Below the pieces are notes generated by a model. That model searched no databases. It was not told the DNA's origin and worked only from the letters and a program-made list of their open reading frames with translations. A DNA stretch of 42,608 bases from Bacteroidota bacterium (GTDB lineage: Bacteria; Bacteroidota; Bacteroidia; Chitinophagales; Chitinophagaceae): NCBI GenBank assembly GCA_025352905.1, contig JANXRX010000067.1:1-42608 (forward strand), given 5' to 3'. A program made the position numbers and the translations under genes. Below are positions 26,578 through 36,097 of this stretch, one piece after another; within the stretch, counting starts at the first letter, position 1, and every line of letters begins with the position of its first letter.

Positions 26578-27333
26578 ATGAAATTACTGGAAGGAAAAGT
26601 GTCTATTGTAACCGGTGCGGCTCGTGGCATTGGCGCGGCCATTGCATTAGGACTGGCCAAACAGGGGAGTGATATTGCTTTTAGTTATGTAAGCGACAGC
26701 AGTGCCGGAAAAGCAGCAGCGCTGGAAGCAGAACTAACGGCACTTGGCGTAAAGGCAAAAGCCTATAAAAGCAATGCCGGTATTTTTGAAGAATGTGAAG
26801 TTTTTGTAAGCGATGTACTGAAGGAGTTCGGCAAAATAGATGTTTGCGTAAATAATGCAGGGATCTCTAAAGATAATTTACTGTTGCGCATGACGGTTGA
26901 ACAATGGGATGAAGTAATCGATATTAACCTGAAAAGTGTTTTTAATATGACCAAACAGGTTATCCGTCCTATGATGAAAGCAAAAAGCGGCAGCATCATT
27001 AATATGAGTTCGATAGTGGGTGTTAGAGGTAATGCAGGACAAAGCAGCTATGCGGCCAGCAAAGCGGGTATCATCGGATTTACCAAATCCATCGCGCTTG
27101 AACTGGGCAGCCGCAATATCCGGTGCAATGCCATTGCCCCCGGTTTTATTGAAACGGATATGACCCATTACCTGAAAGATGGTGAGGGCGCCGCAGAGTT
27201 CCTTAAGAAGATCCCGCTGGGCAGGTTTGGAAAAGCCGAAGAGATCGCCAACACTACTTTATTCCTGGCAAGTGATATGAGCTCCTATATAACCGGGCAG
27301 GTATTGAGCGCCTGTGGAGGATTGAATATTTAA
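26578..27333 (+). CDS. fabG: 3-oxoacyl-ACP reductase
   Basis: TGAARGIGAAIALGLA, NNAGISKDNLLLRM, SYAASKAGIIGFTKS, GFIETDMT. Confidence 0.9.
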   Translation: MKLLEGKVSIVTGAARGIGAAIALGLAKQGSDIAFSYVSDSSAGKAAALEAELTALGVKAKAYKSNAGIFEECEVFVSDVLKEFGKIDVCVNNAGISKDNLLLRMTVEQWDEVIDINLKSVFNMTKQVIRPMMKAKSGSIINMSSIVGVRGNAGQSSYAASKAGIIGFTKSIALELGSRNIRCNAIAPGFIETDMTHYLKDGEGAAEFLKKIPLGRFGKAEEIANTTLFLASDMSSYITGQVLSACGGLNI

Positions 27334-27344
27334 CCCTGCTGATC

Positions 27345-27980
27345 ATGAAAACATATGAAAGACTGCTCCTGGAAAATAAAGCCTGGGCAAAAGGAAAAGT
27401 AGATGGCGACCCGGAGTATTTCCACAGGCTCTCCCAGTTACAGACACCCGAATTTTTATGGATCGGGTGCAGCGACAGCCGCGTTCCCGCCAATGAGATC
27501 ACCAATACACAACCAGGAGAAATATTTGTACACCGTAATGTGGCCAATATGGTGGTGCATACAGATGTAAACCTGCTGAGCGTTCTTGATTTTGCGGTAT
27601 CACACCTCAAAGTAAAACACGTGATTGTTTGCGGGCATTATGGCTGCGGCGGTATCAAAGCGGCCATGACCAACCACGATTACAAGCAGGTGCTGAATAT
27701 GTGGCTCCGCAATATCAAAGATGTTTACCGTTTACATCGTACAGAACTGGATGCCTGTCCCGATGAGGAATCGAAATTTGACCGCCTGGTTGAATTAAAT
27801 GTAAAAGAACAGGTGATGCACCTCGTAAAAACATCGATCATACAAAGAGCCTGGAAGAACGAGCAGCGGCCCGATATACACGGATGGGTATATGGATTAA
27901 AAGACGGTATCATTAACCCGGTATTTGAAATGAAAGCGGGCACGCATATTGATCCGTTGTATGAATATGATGATCTTTGA
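27345..27980 (+). CDS. can: beta-class carbonic anhydrase
   Basis: WIGCSDSRVPANEIT, FVHRNVANMV, VCGHYGCGGIKAAM. Confidence 0.95.
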   Translation: MKTYERLLLENKAWAKGKVDGDPEYFHRLSQLQTPEFLWIGCSDSRVPANEITNTQPGEIFVHRNVANMVVHTDVNLLSVLDFAVSHLKVKHVIVCGHYGCGGIKAAMTNHDYKQVLNMWLRNIKDVYRLHRTELDACPDEESKFDRLVELNVKEQVMHLVKTSIIQRAWKNEQRPDIHGWVYGLKDGIINPVFEMKAGTHIDPLYEYDDL

Positions 27981-27988
27981 TGGAATAA

Positions 27989-28618
27989 TCAGAATTTGAT
28001 GTTCTTCCGCTGAATATAAGCGTGCCAGATTAAAAAAGCGCCGACCGTTCTATACGGTTTCCATGCTTCGGCAAGCAGGGCGATAGACTCTTTAGATGTG
28101 TGTGCCGGCAATTGCTTAATATGCTTCATACTGTTGATCAAAGCAATATCCCCCGTTGGAAAAAGATCGGTACGGTGCAGCACCATCATCAGGAATACAT
28201 CCACCGTCCAGTTTCCGATGCCTTTTATCGCAGTCAGCTTTTCTCTTACTTGCTCATCTGTTAAATACTGCAGGTTTTTGACAGATAATTTTCCACTCAT
28301 GATCTCTTTTGCCAGGCAACGCGCATAATGGATCTTCTGCCGGCTGAAATAGCAGGCCTTTAATTCTTCATCAGATAATAACAACAGTCTTTTAGGTGTG
28401 ATTATCCCGATCTTTTCTTTCAGCTTATTCAGCGCCGCCTTAGCAGAGGCTAATGATACCTGCTGTTCTAAAATAATATGGATCAGTGTTTCAAAACTGG
28501 GTTTACGGCTCCATACAGGCGGGTAGCCATACGCAGCAATAATGTTTTGTAAGGCAACATCTTTCTTTGCCAGCCGGTCGCATATTTTTTTGAACCCGTT
28601 TTCGTCAAATGAGATCAT
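27989..28618 (-). CDS. HhH-GPD DNA glycosylase (AlkA-like DNA-3-methyladenine glycosylase)
   Basis: LTAIKGIGNWTVDVFLMM...DLFPTGDIAL HhH-GPD with catalytic Asp. Confidence 0.9.
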   Translation of the reverse strand: MISFDENGFKKICDRLAKKDVALQNIIAAYGYPPVWSRKPSFETLIHIILEQQVSLASAKAALNKLKEKIGIITPKRLLLLSDEELKACYFSRQKIHYARCLAKEIMSGKLSVKNLQYLTDEQVREKLTAIKGIGNWTVDVFLMMVLHRTDLFPTGDIALINSMKHIKQLPAHTSKESIALLAEAWKPYRTVGAFLIWHAYIQRKNIKF

Positions 28619-28626
28619 ACAATATA

Positions 28627-29508
28627 TTATCGTCGCGACAGATTATCGGGGAGTGGTGGCGGTTGCGTAGGTAAAGGAGGTGGCTGAGATGGCAATGGTG
28701 GTGGCTGGCTGGGTAACGGAGGCAGGCCCGGTAATGGCGGTGGCGGCATAAATTGGGCAATATATTTTTTACTGTGTTCACCCAATATCAGCCTGCCACT
28801 GATAGCCGCTCTCTCTTTCAGTAAAATATCCCAGTTCTCCGTACCGTTCCACAACATGGTTTTGACCTCTTTCGTGGCATCCGCGCTTGACTGCGCCAGG
28901 GCGTTTGACAAACGTGTAATCGAGTCATCCATCCCTGCTATATCCGTATGTAGTTCTGCGAACAGTCCTTTTTTCTTTGCCCAGTCTGCCGAACGCCACA
29001 TGGCAGCATCGATGGTTAACTGCGAAAAAGCGGAGAACCCTACTTTCCGTTCAACAGCGGGCCCGACCACGAAAGGCCCGATCCCTGCCGCGAGTTCGCT
29101 TAGTTTGATATCTGCGCCTTCAACAGCAATAGCATAATCAGCAGTGGCCGCAAGCCCTACACCGCCGCCCACACATTTTCCGTGCACACGGGCAATGATC
29201 ATTTTGGGCGCTTTGCGCATGGCATTGATCACATCGGCAAACCCGGAAAAAAAAATCAATCCCTGTTCTTCCGTGCTGATCGCGGCCAATTCATTAAAAG
29301 AAGCGCCTGCACAAAATGCTTTTTCTCCTGCAGACCGGAGAATGATCACCCTGGTTTCTTCGTTCTGCCCTTCGCTATGAATGCTTTTGGCCAATGAATC
29401 CAATATCGCACCAGGCAATGAATTACTCCGCGGGTGAAAAAATTCAATTGTGGCAATGCCATTGGCGCGATTCACTTTTACATAGCCATCGTTCAGTGCT
29501 TCTATCAT
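28627..29508 (-). CDS. enoyl-CoA hydratase/isomerase family protein with Pro-rich C-terminal tail
   Basis: Crotonase motifs EKAFCAGASFNELAA and ARVHGKCVGGGVGLAATADYAIA; C-terminus MPPPPLPGLPPLPSQPPPLPSQPPPLPTQPPPLPDNLSRR. Confidence 0.9.
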   Translation of the reverse strand: MIEALNDGYVKVNRANGIATIEFFHPRSNSLPGAILDSLAKSIHSEGQNEETRVIILRSAGEKAFCAGASFNELAAISTEEQGLIFFSGFADVINAMRKAPKMIIARVHGKCVGGGVGLAATADYAIAVEGADIKLSELAAGIGPFVVGPAVERKVGFSAFSQLTIDAAMWRSADWAKKKGLFAELHTDIAGMDDSITRLSNALAQSSADATKEVKTMLWNGTENWDILLKERAAISGRLILGEHSKKYIAQFMPPPPLPGLPPLPSQPPPLPSQPPPLPTQPPPLPDNLSRR

Positions 29509-29520
29509 AGTGGCAAGATA

Positions 29521-31572
29521 TTAAATCGTCTGCATTTTTCGCACCATCGTTAAAATAGTCGCCACACCAACGATCTCATCCGTTTCATCAATGATCTCTA
29601 CATACCATTTGACGATGCCGCGGGGAATATCGGTGTGTTCTTTCTTTTCCTGCCCGGTTTTTTCCTTACAGGTAAACCGTATGTGTATCTCGCTGCCCGG
29701 GTAAACAGGTTTGGTGAAACGGAGCTCATCAATCCCATAATTCAGCAATACCGGGTTCTTCTCATAACTGTCAACAAACAGTCCCGCCGCTATACTCATC
29801 AGCAGGTATCCATGCGCCACCTGTTTTTCAAACATGGTCCCTTCAAAATCGGTTTCTGTAAGATGCGCATAAAAATGATCGCCGCTCAGATCGGCAAAAC
29901 GGTCAATATCTTCTGAAGTGATCATCCGTTTGGCAGTAACAAGCTGGTCGCCGATAGTCAATTCTTCAAAATGTTTTTTAAAGGGATGTACCGCAGTAAG
30001 GTTACCCGTTGCCCCTGGTTGGTAAACATGGCTGACAGCAGTGATCATATCCGGCGAACCTTGTATGGCCACCCGCTGCATATAATGTTTCACCCCGCGG
30101 ATCCCGCCCATTTCTTCGCCACCGCCTGCCCGGCCGGGGCCGCCATGTACCAGCAATGGAAGGGGCGATCCATGCCCCGTACTCTCTTTCGCACAACGGC
30201 TGTCGAGGATCAGGATGCGTCCATGATAGTTTCCCGCGCCCAGTACATATTGCCTGGCCGTATTTTTATCTGCGGTTACAATGGTGCTTACCAATGATCC
30301 TTTTCCCATTTTGGCAAGCGTGATCGCTTCTTCTATCGAGCGATAAGGCATCAGTGTGGATACCGGCCCGAAAGCCTCCACTTCATGCGCGGCTGCGCTG
30401 TTAAACGGGTGTTGGTTCATAAGCAGTAAAGGACTCATGAAAGCGCCTTTGGCGGCATCCGCATCCAATACTTCCACACTATCTAAAGAACCATATATGA
30501 TCTGCGAGGAGGCCAGTAATTTCTGCACCTGTTCCTTTACTTCTTTTCTTTGTGTTTCACCTGCCAGCGAACCCATTCTTACTTTTTCATTGAGCGGGTT
30601 ACCGATAACGGTCTGCGATAATGCTTTGCTGAGCGCATGCTGTATTTCTTCCAGCTTATTTTCCGGAACAAAGATCCTGCGGATGGCCGTGCATTTCTGC
30701 CCGCACTTGGTGGTCATTTCTTTACGTACCTCTTTAATAAAAATATCCCATTCAGGCATCTGCGGTGTTACATCTTCTCCCAGTACAATACAGTTGAGTG
30801 AATCCGCTTCCATTGTAAAGGGAACGTTCTGCGTAAGCACCTGTTTGCCTGAACGCAATAATAGCCCGGTGGAGGCAGAACCGGTAAAGGTGATCACATC
30901 CTGCGGACCAACATGTTCCAACAGATCACCGGCGCTGCCACAGATCAACTGGAGGGCGCCATTGGGCAGGATGCCGGATGCGGCTATTTTTTTTACGACT
31001 GCTTCCGTCAGGTAAGAAGTAACTGTTGCCGGTTTCACTACTGCAGGAACACCTGCGAGCAGGTTAACCGCTATTTTTTCGAGCATTCCCCAAACAGGGA
31101 AATTGAATGCATTGATATGAACTGCCACACCTTCTTTGGGAATCAGTAAATGATGACCCATAAAAGTATTTGCCTTACCTAAAACATGGTTCTCGCCATC
31201 AAGGCAATACGCTTCATCGGGAAACTTCCTGCGCAGGGAAGCATAGGAGAACAGGTTGCCGATCCCACCTTCAATATCCACCCAGCTATCTGTTTTGGTG
31301 GCGCCGGTCTGGTAGCTGATGCGGTAAAATTCGTCGAGGTGTTCCCGCAGGTGCATTGCCAGGGCGCGTAACATCAGCCCTCTTTCGTGGAAAGTCATTT
31401 TGCGCAAAGCAGGATTTCCTTTTTTACGGGCATGATCCAGAATGGCGGCAAAGTCAAGCCCCTTGGTCGAGGTTTTGTAAATCGGGTTGCCGGTATAGGC
31501 ATTGTATAATAACTGGCCCTCCCCATCGCCGGCGACCCATTTACCCAGGATATAATTTTCTAAACTAACCAT
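29521..31572 (-). CDS. paaZ: bifunctional aldehyde dehydrogenase/enoyl-CoA hydratase PaaZ
   Basis: ALDH domain with TMEADSLN and [11 protein letters not shown], fused to a C-terminal MaoC-like domain ([17 protein letters not shown]...VAHGYLLMS). Confidence 0.93.
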   Translation of the reverse strand: MVSLENYILGKWVAGDGEGQLLYNAYTGNPIYKTSTKGLDFAAILDHARKKGNPALRKMTFHERGLMLRALAMHLREHLDEFYRISYQTGATKTDSWVDIEGGIGNLFSYASLRRKFPDEAYCLDGENHVLGKANTFMGHHLLIPKEGVAVHINAFNFPVWGMLEKIAVNLLAGVPAVVKPATVTSYLTEAVVKKIAASGILPNGALQLICGSAGDLLEHVGPQDVITFTGSASTGLLLRSGKQVLTQNVPFTMEADSLNCIVLGEDVTPQMPEWDIFIKEVRKEMTTKCGQKCTAIRRIFVPENKLEEIQHALSKALSQTVIGNPLNEKVRMGSLAGETQRKEVKEQVQKLLASSQIIYGSLDSVEVLDADAAKGAFMSPLLLMNQHPFNSAAAHEVEAFGPVSTLMPYRSIEEAITLAKMGKGSLVSTIVTADKNTARQYVLGAGNYHGRILILDSRCAKESTGHGSPLPLLVHGGPGRAGGGEEMGGIRGVKHYMQRVAIQGSPDMITAVSHVYQPGATGNLTAVHPFKKHFEELTIGDQLVTAKRMITSEDIDRFADLSGDHFYAHLTETDFEGTMFEKQVAHGYLLMSIAAGLFVDSYEKNPVLLNYGIDELRFTKPVYPGSEIHIRFTCKEKTGQEKKEHTDIPRGIVKWYVEIIDETDEIVGVATILTMVRKMQTI

Positions 31573-31634
31573 AGCGATCGTTTACAACAGCAAAGCTAAC
31601 GATTGGTAGGTTTTAACCGGCGTGTTTTCTAAGT

Positions 31635-32108
31635 TTAATCTACCAACCCAAACTGCCGCAGGTGGTGTTTGGCATGTTTGTATAAGAGATGGATCTGTTC
31701 TTCATAATTCAATTCGCCAAACATAGGCGCCATAAAAATTTTTGCTGGATCAGCGGCATACGCAGTAAACACATCTGCCAGTTCAGCTGCTGTTTTCTTG
31801 ATCGCCTCCTGCATACCGGCGTATTTATGCGGTCTTGGCTCTTCGGGCATCACGGGTACTTTTGTATTTTCCCTGAACAGCGCCTCCGACATCATAAATG
31901 CCCGCGCTTTGGTTAATTTTTCCGGGTCGGTTACTAAAAGAGGCAATACGATCTTTCCATTCGCCACTTTAAACACGTCACGCATATGTTCCACCATCTG
32001 CTGTGCATCCATCTTTCCCCATTTTCCCTTTTGCAACGGATCGAGTTTGTGTAAAAGGGGCAGGTACTCGTTTTTGAGGAAATATTCTTTTTCGGATAAC
32101 ATGGGCAT
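31635..32108 (-). CDS. DUF1569 (DinB-like) protein
   Basis: MEHMRDVFKVANGK and YKHAKHHLRQFGLVD; ATG at 32108 (or 32102) preferred over 32162, whose extra N-terminus is repeat DNA. Confidence 0.75.
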   Translation of the reverse strand: MPMLSEKEYFLKNEYLPLLHKLDPLQKGKWGKMDAQQMVEHMRDVFKVANGKIVLPLLVTDPEKLTKARAFMMSEALFRENTKVPVMPEEPRPHKYAGMQEAIKKTAAELADVFTAYAADPAKIFMAPMFGELNYEEQIHLLYKHAKHHLRQFGLVD

Positions 32109-32187
32109 CTTTGAAATAAAGATACAAATCTCTTCCCTCTTCCTCAAAGGAGGGATACCCAAGCGGCTTAGCGAAGGGTAGGGAGAT

Positions 32188-32215
32188 AAAAAATCCCGTC
32201 ATTTTCTGACGGGAT
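32188..32215 (-). terminator. intrinsic terminator downstream of adk
   Basis: ATCCCGTCA-TTTTC-TGACGGGAT exact 9-bp stem; read on the minus strand it runs into TTTTTT. Confidence 0.88.
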
Positions 32216-32256
32216 CGCAGTTGGTTGTTGGTTGTAAAAATGTGTAGTGCCCTATA

Positions 32257-32835
32257 TTAAGACAAGCGTTTATCTATTTCGCTGCAAAGCAATGTAAATA
32301 TTTCTGCAACCGATCCTTCCCCTTTTACATGTACCACTTTGTTAAACTGGCCGTAATACCTGGCAACAACAGATGTTTTTGCATGGTACTCTGTAATACG
32401 CGCCCTTACTACCGATTCCGTATTATCATCGCTTCTGCCACTGGTTAATCCCCGGTTCAGTAAACGCTTTACCAATTCCTCTTCACTCACATCCAATGCC
32501 AATACTACTCCTATTTCCGTATTTTTCAATGATAATAATGTATCCAGCGCCTCACTCTGTGCCACTGTTCTGGGAAACCCGTCGAATAAAAAACCACCTG
32601 CCTGCGGGTTGGCATCCAGTGCGGAACTGATCATACCCACCACTACTGCATCCGGAACCAGCTGGCCCTTATCCATAATGATCTTCGCCTCTATTCCCAA
32701 AGAAGTTTGTTTTGCTATCTCTGACCGTAAAAGATCGCCTGTAGATAAATGTATCAATCCATAAGCGGCTATCAGCTTTTCGCTTTGTGTACCTTTACCA
32801 CTGCCCGGAGGTCCAAACAGAATAATATTAAACAT
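32257..32835 (-). CDS. adk: adenylate kinase
   Basis: LFGPPGSGKGTQ P-loop, LSTGDLLRSEI, FDGFPRTVAQ. Confidence 0.97.
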   Translation of the reverse strand: MFNIILFGPPGSGKGTQSEKLIAAYGLIHLSTGDLLRSEIAKQTSLGIEAKIIMDKGQLVPDAVVVGMISSALDANPQAGGFLFDGFPRTVAQSEALDTLLSLKNTEIGVVLALDVSEEELVKRLLNRGLTSGRSDDNTESVVRARITEYHAKTSVVARYYGQFNKVVHVKGEGSVAEIFTLLCSEIDKRLS

Positions 32836-32861
32836 TGTACTTACTAACCTTACGTGAAGAA

Positions 32862-32869
32862 CAAATATA
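32862..32869 (-). promoter_or_regulatory. Bacteroidota -7 element of adk
   Basis: Minus strand TATATTTG (TAnnTTTG), about 27 bp upstream of ATG 32835. Confidence 0.4.
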
Positions 32870-33014
32870 AGGGCTTGACCTTAAAAAACATTTAACGCAT
32901 TTGAAAACCTTTGAAAACAGGAATTTATAAAGAGATTAATTAGTTTTTAGTCAATAAACCCTCAACAATTTTAACTACCAACTGTTATTTTAAATAGATA
33001 AAACAAATTTTAAT

Positions 33015-33566
33015 ATGAAATCTGGCATAGGAGCCCTTCTTATAGCTTTATTATTTCAGGGCTGCCTTTTTCAAAACGATCAAAAAATGCAAAAAATGGA
33101 TAAAAAAGAAAACCCTGCCTATTCAAGAACAGATACCGGTAAAGTGGCGCTGCCGGATGCGGAATGGAAGAATATCCTGTCGCCGGATGTTTACCATATT
33201 GCCCGGCAAAAAGGGACAGAGCGGCCGTTTACCAGTAAATTTGAAGGCTTTAAAGATGCCGGCACCTATTATTGCGCCGTTTGCGGGAACGCTTTGTTCA
33301 GAAGCGATACCAAATTTGAAAGCGGTTGCGGATGGCCAAGCTTTTATGAGCCCATCTCAAAAAGTTCCATTATTTATGTGCCGGATAATTCCCTGGGCAT
33401 GTCGCGCACTGAAGTAGAATGTGGCCGGTGTAAATCGCATCTCGGTCATGTATTCGAAGATGGCCCGCCGCCAACCGGTCTTCGTTTCTGCATTAATGGC
33501 GTAGTGCTTGATTTTGAAAAGGCAAAAGAAGCCGAGAAGAAGTATGAGGCGGGAAAGAATGAGTAA
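33015..33566 (+). CDS. msrB: peptide-methionine (R)-S-oxide reductase, predicted lipoprotein
   Basis: CAVCGNALF, SGCGWPSF, ECGRCKSHLGHVFEDGP, GLRFCINGVVLDF; N-terminus MKSGIGALLIALLFQGC. Confidence 0.93.
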   Translation: MKSGIGALLIALLFQGCLFQNDQKMQKMDKKENPAYSRTDTGKVALPDAEWKNILSPDVYHIARQKGTERPFTSKFEGFKDAGTYYCAVCGNALFRSDTKFESGCGWPSFYEPISKSSIIYVPDNSLGMSRTEVECGRCKSHLGHVFEDGPPPTGLRFCINGVVLDFEKAKEAEKKYEAGKNE

Positions 33567-33577
33567 ATGGGTTTTTT

Positions 33578-33636
33578 GCCACAGATTGCACAAATTACTA
33601 CAGATGAGTTCTGTGAAAATCTGTTCAATCTGTGGC
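33578..33636. repeat. inverted repeat between msrB and the aminotransferase
   Basis: GCCACAGATTGCACAAATT (33578-33596) vs AATCTGTTCAATCTGTGGC (33618-33636): 17/19 complementary. Confidence 0.8.
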
Positions 33637-33656
33637 TAACAACTTATTTTTGCTTT

Positions 33657-34922
33657 ATGAGTCAACCCAAACTAAGCCATCTTGCCGGTACACTTGTGGG
33701 CAGTGAAATTGTGAAACTCGGCAATGCCATCAGTGAACGCATCCGCAATGGCGAAAAAATATACAATTTTACGATCGGTGATTTTGATCCGCAGATATTT
33801 CCTATTCCTGCCGACCTGGAGGCATTGATCATTGCTTCTTACCAGCAACGCAATACAAGTTACCCGGCAGCGGAGGGTGTACTGGATCTGCGGGTAGCAG
33901 TTAGCCGTTTTATTAAAGAATGGGAGGAACTGGATTATGCCCCTAACGAGATACAGATCGCTTCAGGCGGGCGGCCATTGATCTATACTGTGTTCAAGGC
34001 CATTGTTGACAAAGGAGATAAAGTGATCTATGGTGTTCCTTCCTGGAACAATAACCATTATGCCCATATGACCGGCGGCGAACATTGCGTAGTAGAATGT
34101 ACGGTTGAGAATGATTTCATGCCAACTGTAGAAGATGTACAAAAGCATATTAAGGGCGCCACACTTATCTGTCTCTGCACACCCCAAAATCCAACCGGTA
34201 CCACGCTTTCAAAGAAATCGCTGGGTGAAATCTGTGATCTTATCATAGAAGAGAATAAACAACGTGGTGAGGATGAAAAGAAATTATACCTGATGTTCGA
34301 CCAGATGTACTGGACCCTGACATATGGTACTACGGTACATTACAACCCGGTTACAGAAAGACCGGCCATGAAAGACTATACCATTTTTATCGATGGGATC
34401 TCTAAAGTATTTGCGGCAACCGGTGTACGGGTAGGCTGGGCGATGGGCCCTGAGAGCATCATCGGTAAAATGAAAGCGATATTGAGTCATTTAGGCGCCT
34501 GGGCGCCAATGGCTGAGCAAAAGGCCGTAGCAAAATATTTATTGCAGAAGGATTCTATCGGCAGGTACCTTATTTCCTTTAAATCAGAGATAGAAGCGCG
34601 TTTGCGTACGATTCATGCCGGTTTTATTGCTTTAAAAGAAAAAGGATACCCGGTTGATTCTGTATCTCCGCAGGCAGCCATCTATCTTACCGTTAAAATA
34701 GATCTCGCAGGCAAAACAACTGCCGACGGAACCCTATTATCCACACAGGCTGATGTTACTTCTTATATCCTGGGTGAGGCTAAATTAGCGATCGTTCCTT
34801 TTTCAGCATTTGGAGCGGGACCCAAAAGTCCATGGTACCGGCTAAGTGTAGGCACCTGCATCAAAGAAGAGATACCGGAGATGCTCGGAAAGCTGGAAAC
34901 AGCGCTGGGTAAGCTTCATTGA
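33657..34922 (+). CDS. pyridoxal phosphate-dependent class I/II aminotransferase
   Basis: FDQMYWTLTYG, FIDGISKVFAATGVRVGWAMGP; ATG at 33657 (MSQPKLSHLAG), since the track N-terminus from 33567 translates the inverted repeat. Confidence 0.92.
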   Translation: MSQPKLSHLAGTLVGSEIVKLGNAISERIRNGEKIYNFTIGDFDPQIFPIPADLEALIIASYQQRNTSYPAAEGVLDLRVAVSRFIKEWEELDYAPNEIQIASGGRPLIYTVFKAIVDKGDKVIYGVPSWNNNHYAHMTGGEHCVVECTVENDFMPTVEDVQKHIKGATLICLCTPQNPTGTTLSKKSLGEICDLIIEENKQRGEDEKKLYLMFDQMYWTLTYGTTVHYNPVTERPAMKDYTIFIDGISKVFAATGVRVGWAMGPESIIGKMKAILSHLGAWAPMAEQKAVAKYLLQKDSIGRYLISFKSEIEARLRTIHAGFIALKEKGYPVDSVSPQAAIYLTVKIDLAGKTTADGTLLSTQADVTSYILGEAKLAIVPFSAFGAGPKSPWYRLSVGTCIKEEIPEMLGKLETALGKLH

Positions 34923-34935
34923 TCTGATAAAAGAC

Positions 34936-35649
34936 ATGCGAATCATTACATGGAACTGCAATATGGCCTTTCGGAAAAAGGCTGCATTTATTGTAAAGCA
35001 AAAGCCTGATCTTTTAATTGTTCCTGAATGCGAGCATCCCGATAAATTAATTTTTGGGGCAAATACACCAAAACCCACAGACACTCTCTGGTTCGGCACC
35101 AATCAACACAATGGGATTGGCATTTTTTCTTATGGCCAGTTCCGGCTCCGGTTGATAGAAACACATAACCCCGACCTGAAAATGATTATCCCGATTGCTG
35201 TAACGGGGGGACAATATGATTTTACCCTGTATGCGATCTGGGCAAACAACCCTGCAGACCCCGACGGCACGTATGTGGAACAGGTTTGGAAAGCCATTCA
35301 TTATTACGATAGCCATTTAACAAAAGGTCATACGGTTCTGGCAGGTGATTTTAACAGCAATACCATCTGGGATAGAAAATACCGGGCAGGTAATCATTCA
35401 AACGTGGTAAAGTACCTGGAAGAAAGAGGGATCGTTAGTTCCTACCATTTGCATCATAAGCAGGTGCAGGGTAAAGAGAAACATCCAACATTGTATATGT
35501 ACCGGCACAAAGACAAGCCGTATCATATTGATTATTGTTTTGTATCCGCCGCCATGGCAGCTAAACTCCAATCCGTTAAGATCGGTACCTACCGCACCTG
35601 GATCAGGCATAGCGATCATGTGCCCGTGATCGTAACATTCGATGTTTGA
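34936..35649 (+). CDS. endonuclease/exonuclease/phosphatase family protein (no TM domain)
   Basis: ITWNCNMAFRKK, LIVPECEHP, LAGDFNSNTIWD, HIDYCFVS, HSDHVPVIV. Confidence 0.88.
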   Translation: MRIITWNCNMAFRKKAAFIVKQKPDLLIVPECEHPDKLIFGANTPKPTDTLWFGTNQHNGIGIFSYGQFRLRLIETHNPDLKMIIPIAVTGGQYDFTLYAIWANNPADPDGTYVEQVWKAIHYYDSHLTKGHTVLAGDFNSNTIWDRKYRAGNHSNVVKYLEERGIVSSYHLHHKQVQGKEKHPTLYMYRHKDKPYHIDYCFVSAAMAAKLQSVKIGTYRTWIRHSDHVPVIVTFDV

Positions 35650-35898
35650 TCAATTCTTATTGCAGGTAAAGACAAAAGGTTTATCTTTTTTTTCGCGCAG
35701 GATGCGCTGCATCTTTTCGGGGTTACGGATCACTTTATGCCGGTTAACATCGAGGACCTCATTGGCAATACAAAATGTTTCCCAGTTCTCAGTATGGTAT
35801 AACAGTGTATTCAGCAACAGGAGTTCGTGTTCCAGTTCTTCCGGGCTCAATTCGTCCGATTTTGATAAAACCAGTAAATCCCTGTTAGCATCATTCAT
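35650..35898 (-). CDS. hypothetical 82-aa protein
   Basis: Acidic, coding-like composition; stop abuts the EEP stop; lies just downstream of the small lipoprotein ORF. Confidence 0.6.
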   Translation of the reverse strand: MNDANRDLLVLSKSDELSPEELEHELLLLNTLLYHTENWETFCIANEVLDVNRHKVIRNPEKMQRILREKKDKPFVFTCNKN

Positions 35899-35910
35899 AG
35901 ACCGTTCGCT

Positions 35911-36042
35911 TTATCGCTTATTATGACTGGGCGGGCAACCGCAAAATTTTGTGCTGTTATTTTTCTGGAAAACACCGCAGGAACTGCCTGTCAATACAAG
36001 CAATAACAACAAAATGATTATTTGGTTAATTTTCAATTTCAT
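35911..36042 (-). CDS. 43-aa small lipoprotein (absent from ORF track)
   Basis: Hand translation: MKLKINQIIILLLLLVLTGSSCGVFQKNNSTKFCGCPPSHNKR*; signal peptide plus lipobox-like LTGSSC. Confidence 0.7.
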   Translation of the reverse strand: MKLKINQIIILLLLLVLTGSSCGVFQKNNSTKFCGCPPSHNKR

Positions 36043-36097
36043 ATTCTGTATTCTAAAATACTACTTTACAACCTAAACAAGCCAATAGTAAGCCCAT

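Noticed and set aside
30356-31015. 219-aa plus-strand ORF
   Set aside because: Antisense to paaZ; Ser/Cys-rich shadow-frame composition with no family resemblance.
32109-32202. N-terminal extension of the DUF1569 ORF and ORF 31978-32202
   Set aside because: The sequence (PSFEEEGRD / IPPLRKREE) derives from intergenic repeat DNA next to the adk terminator.
33567-33656. N-terminal extension of the aminotransferase ORF (MGFLPQIAQITTDEF...)
   Set aside because: Translates the intergenic inverted repeat; ATG 33657 gives a normal N-terminus.
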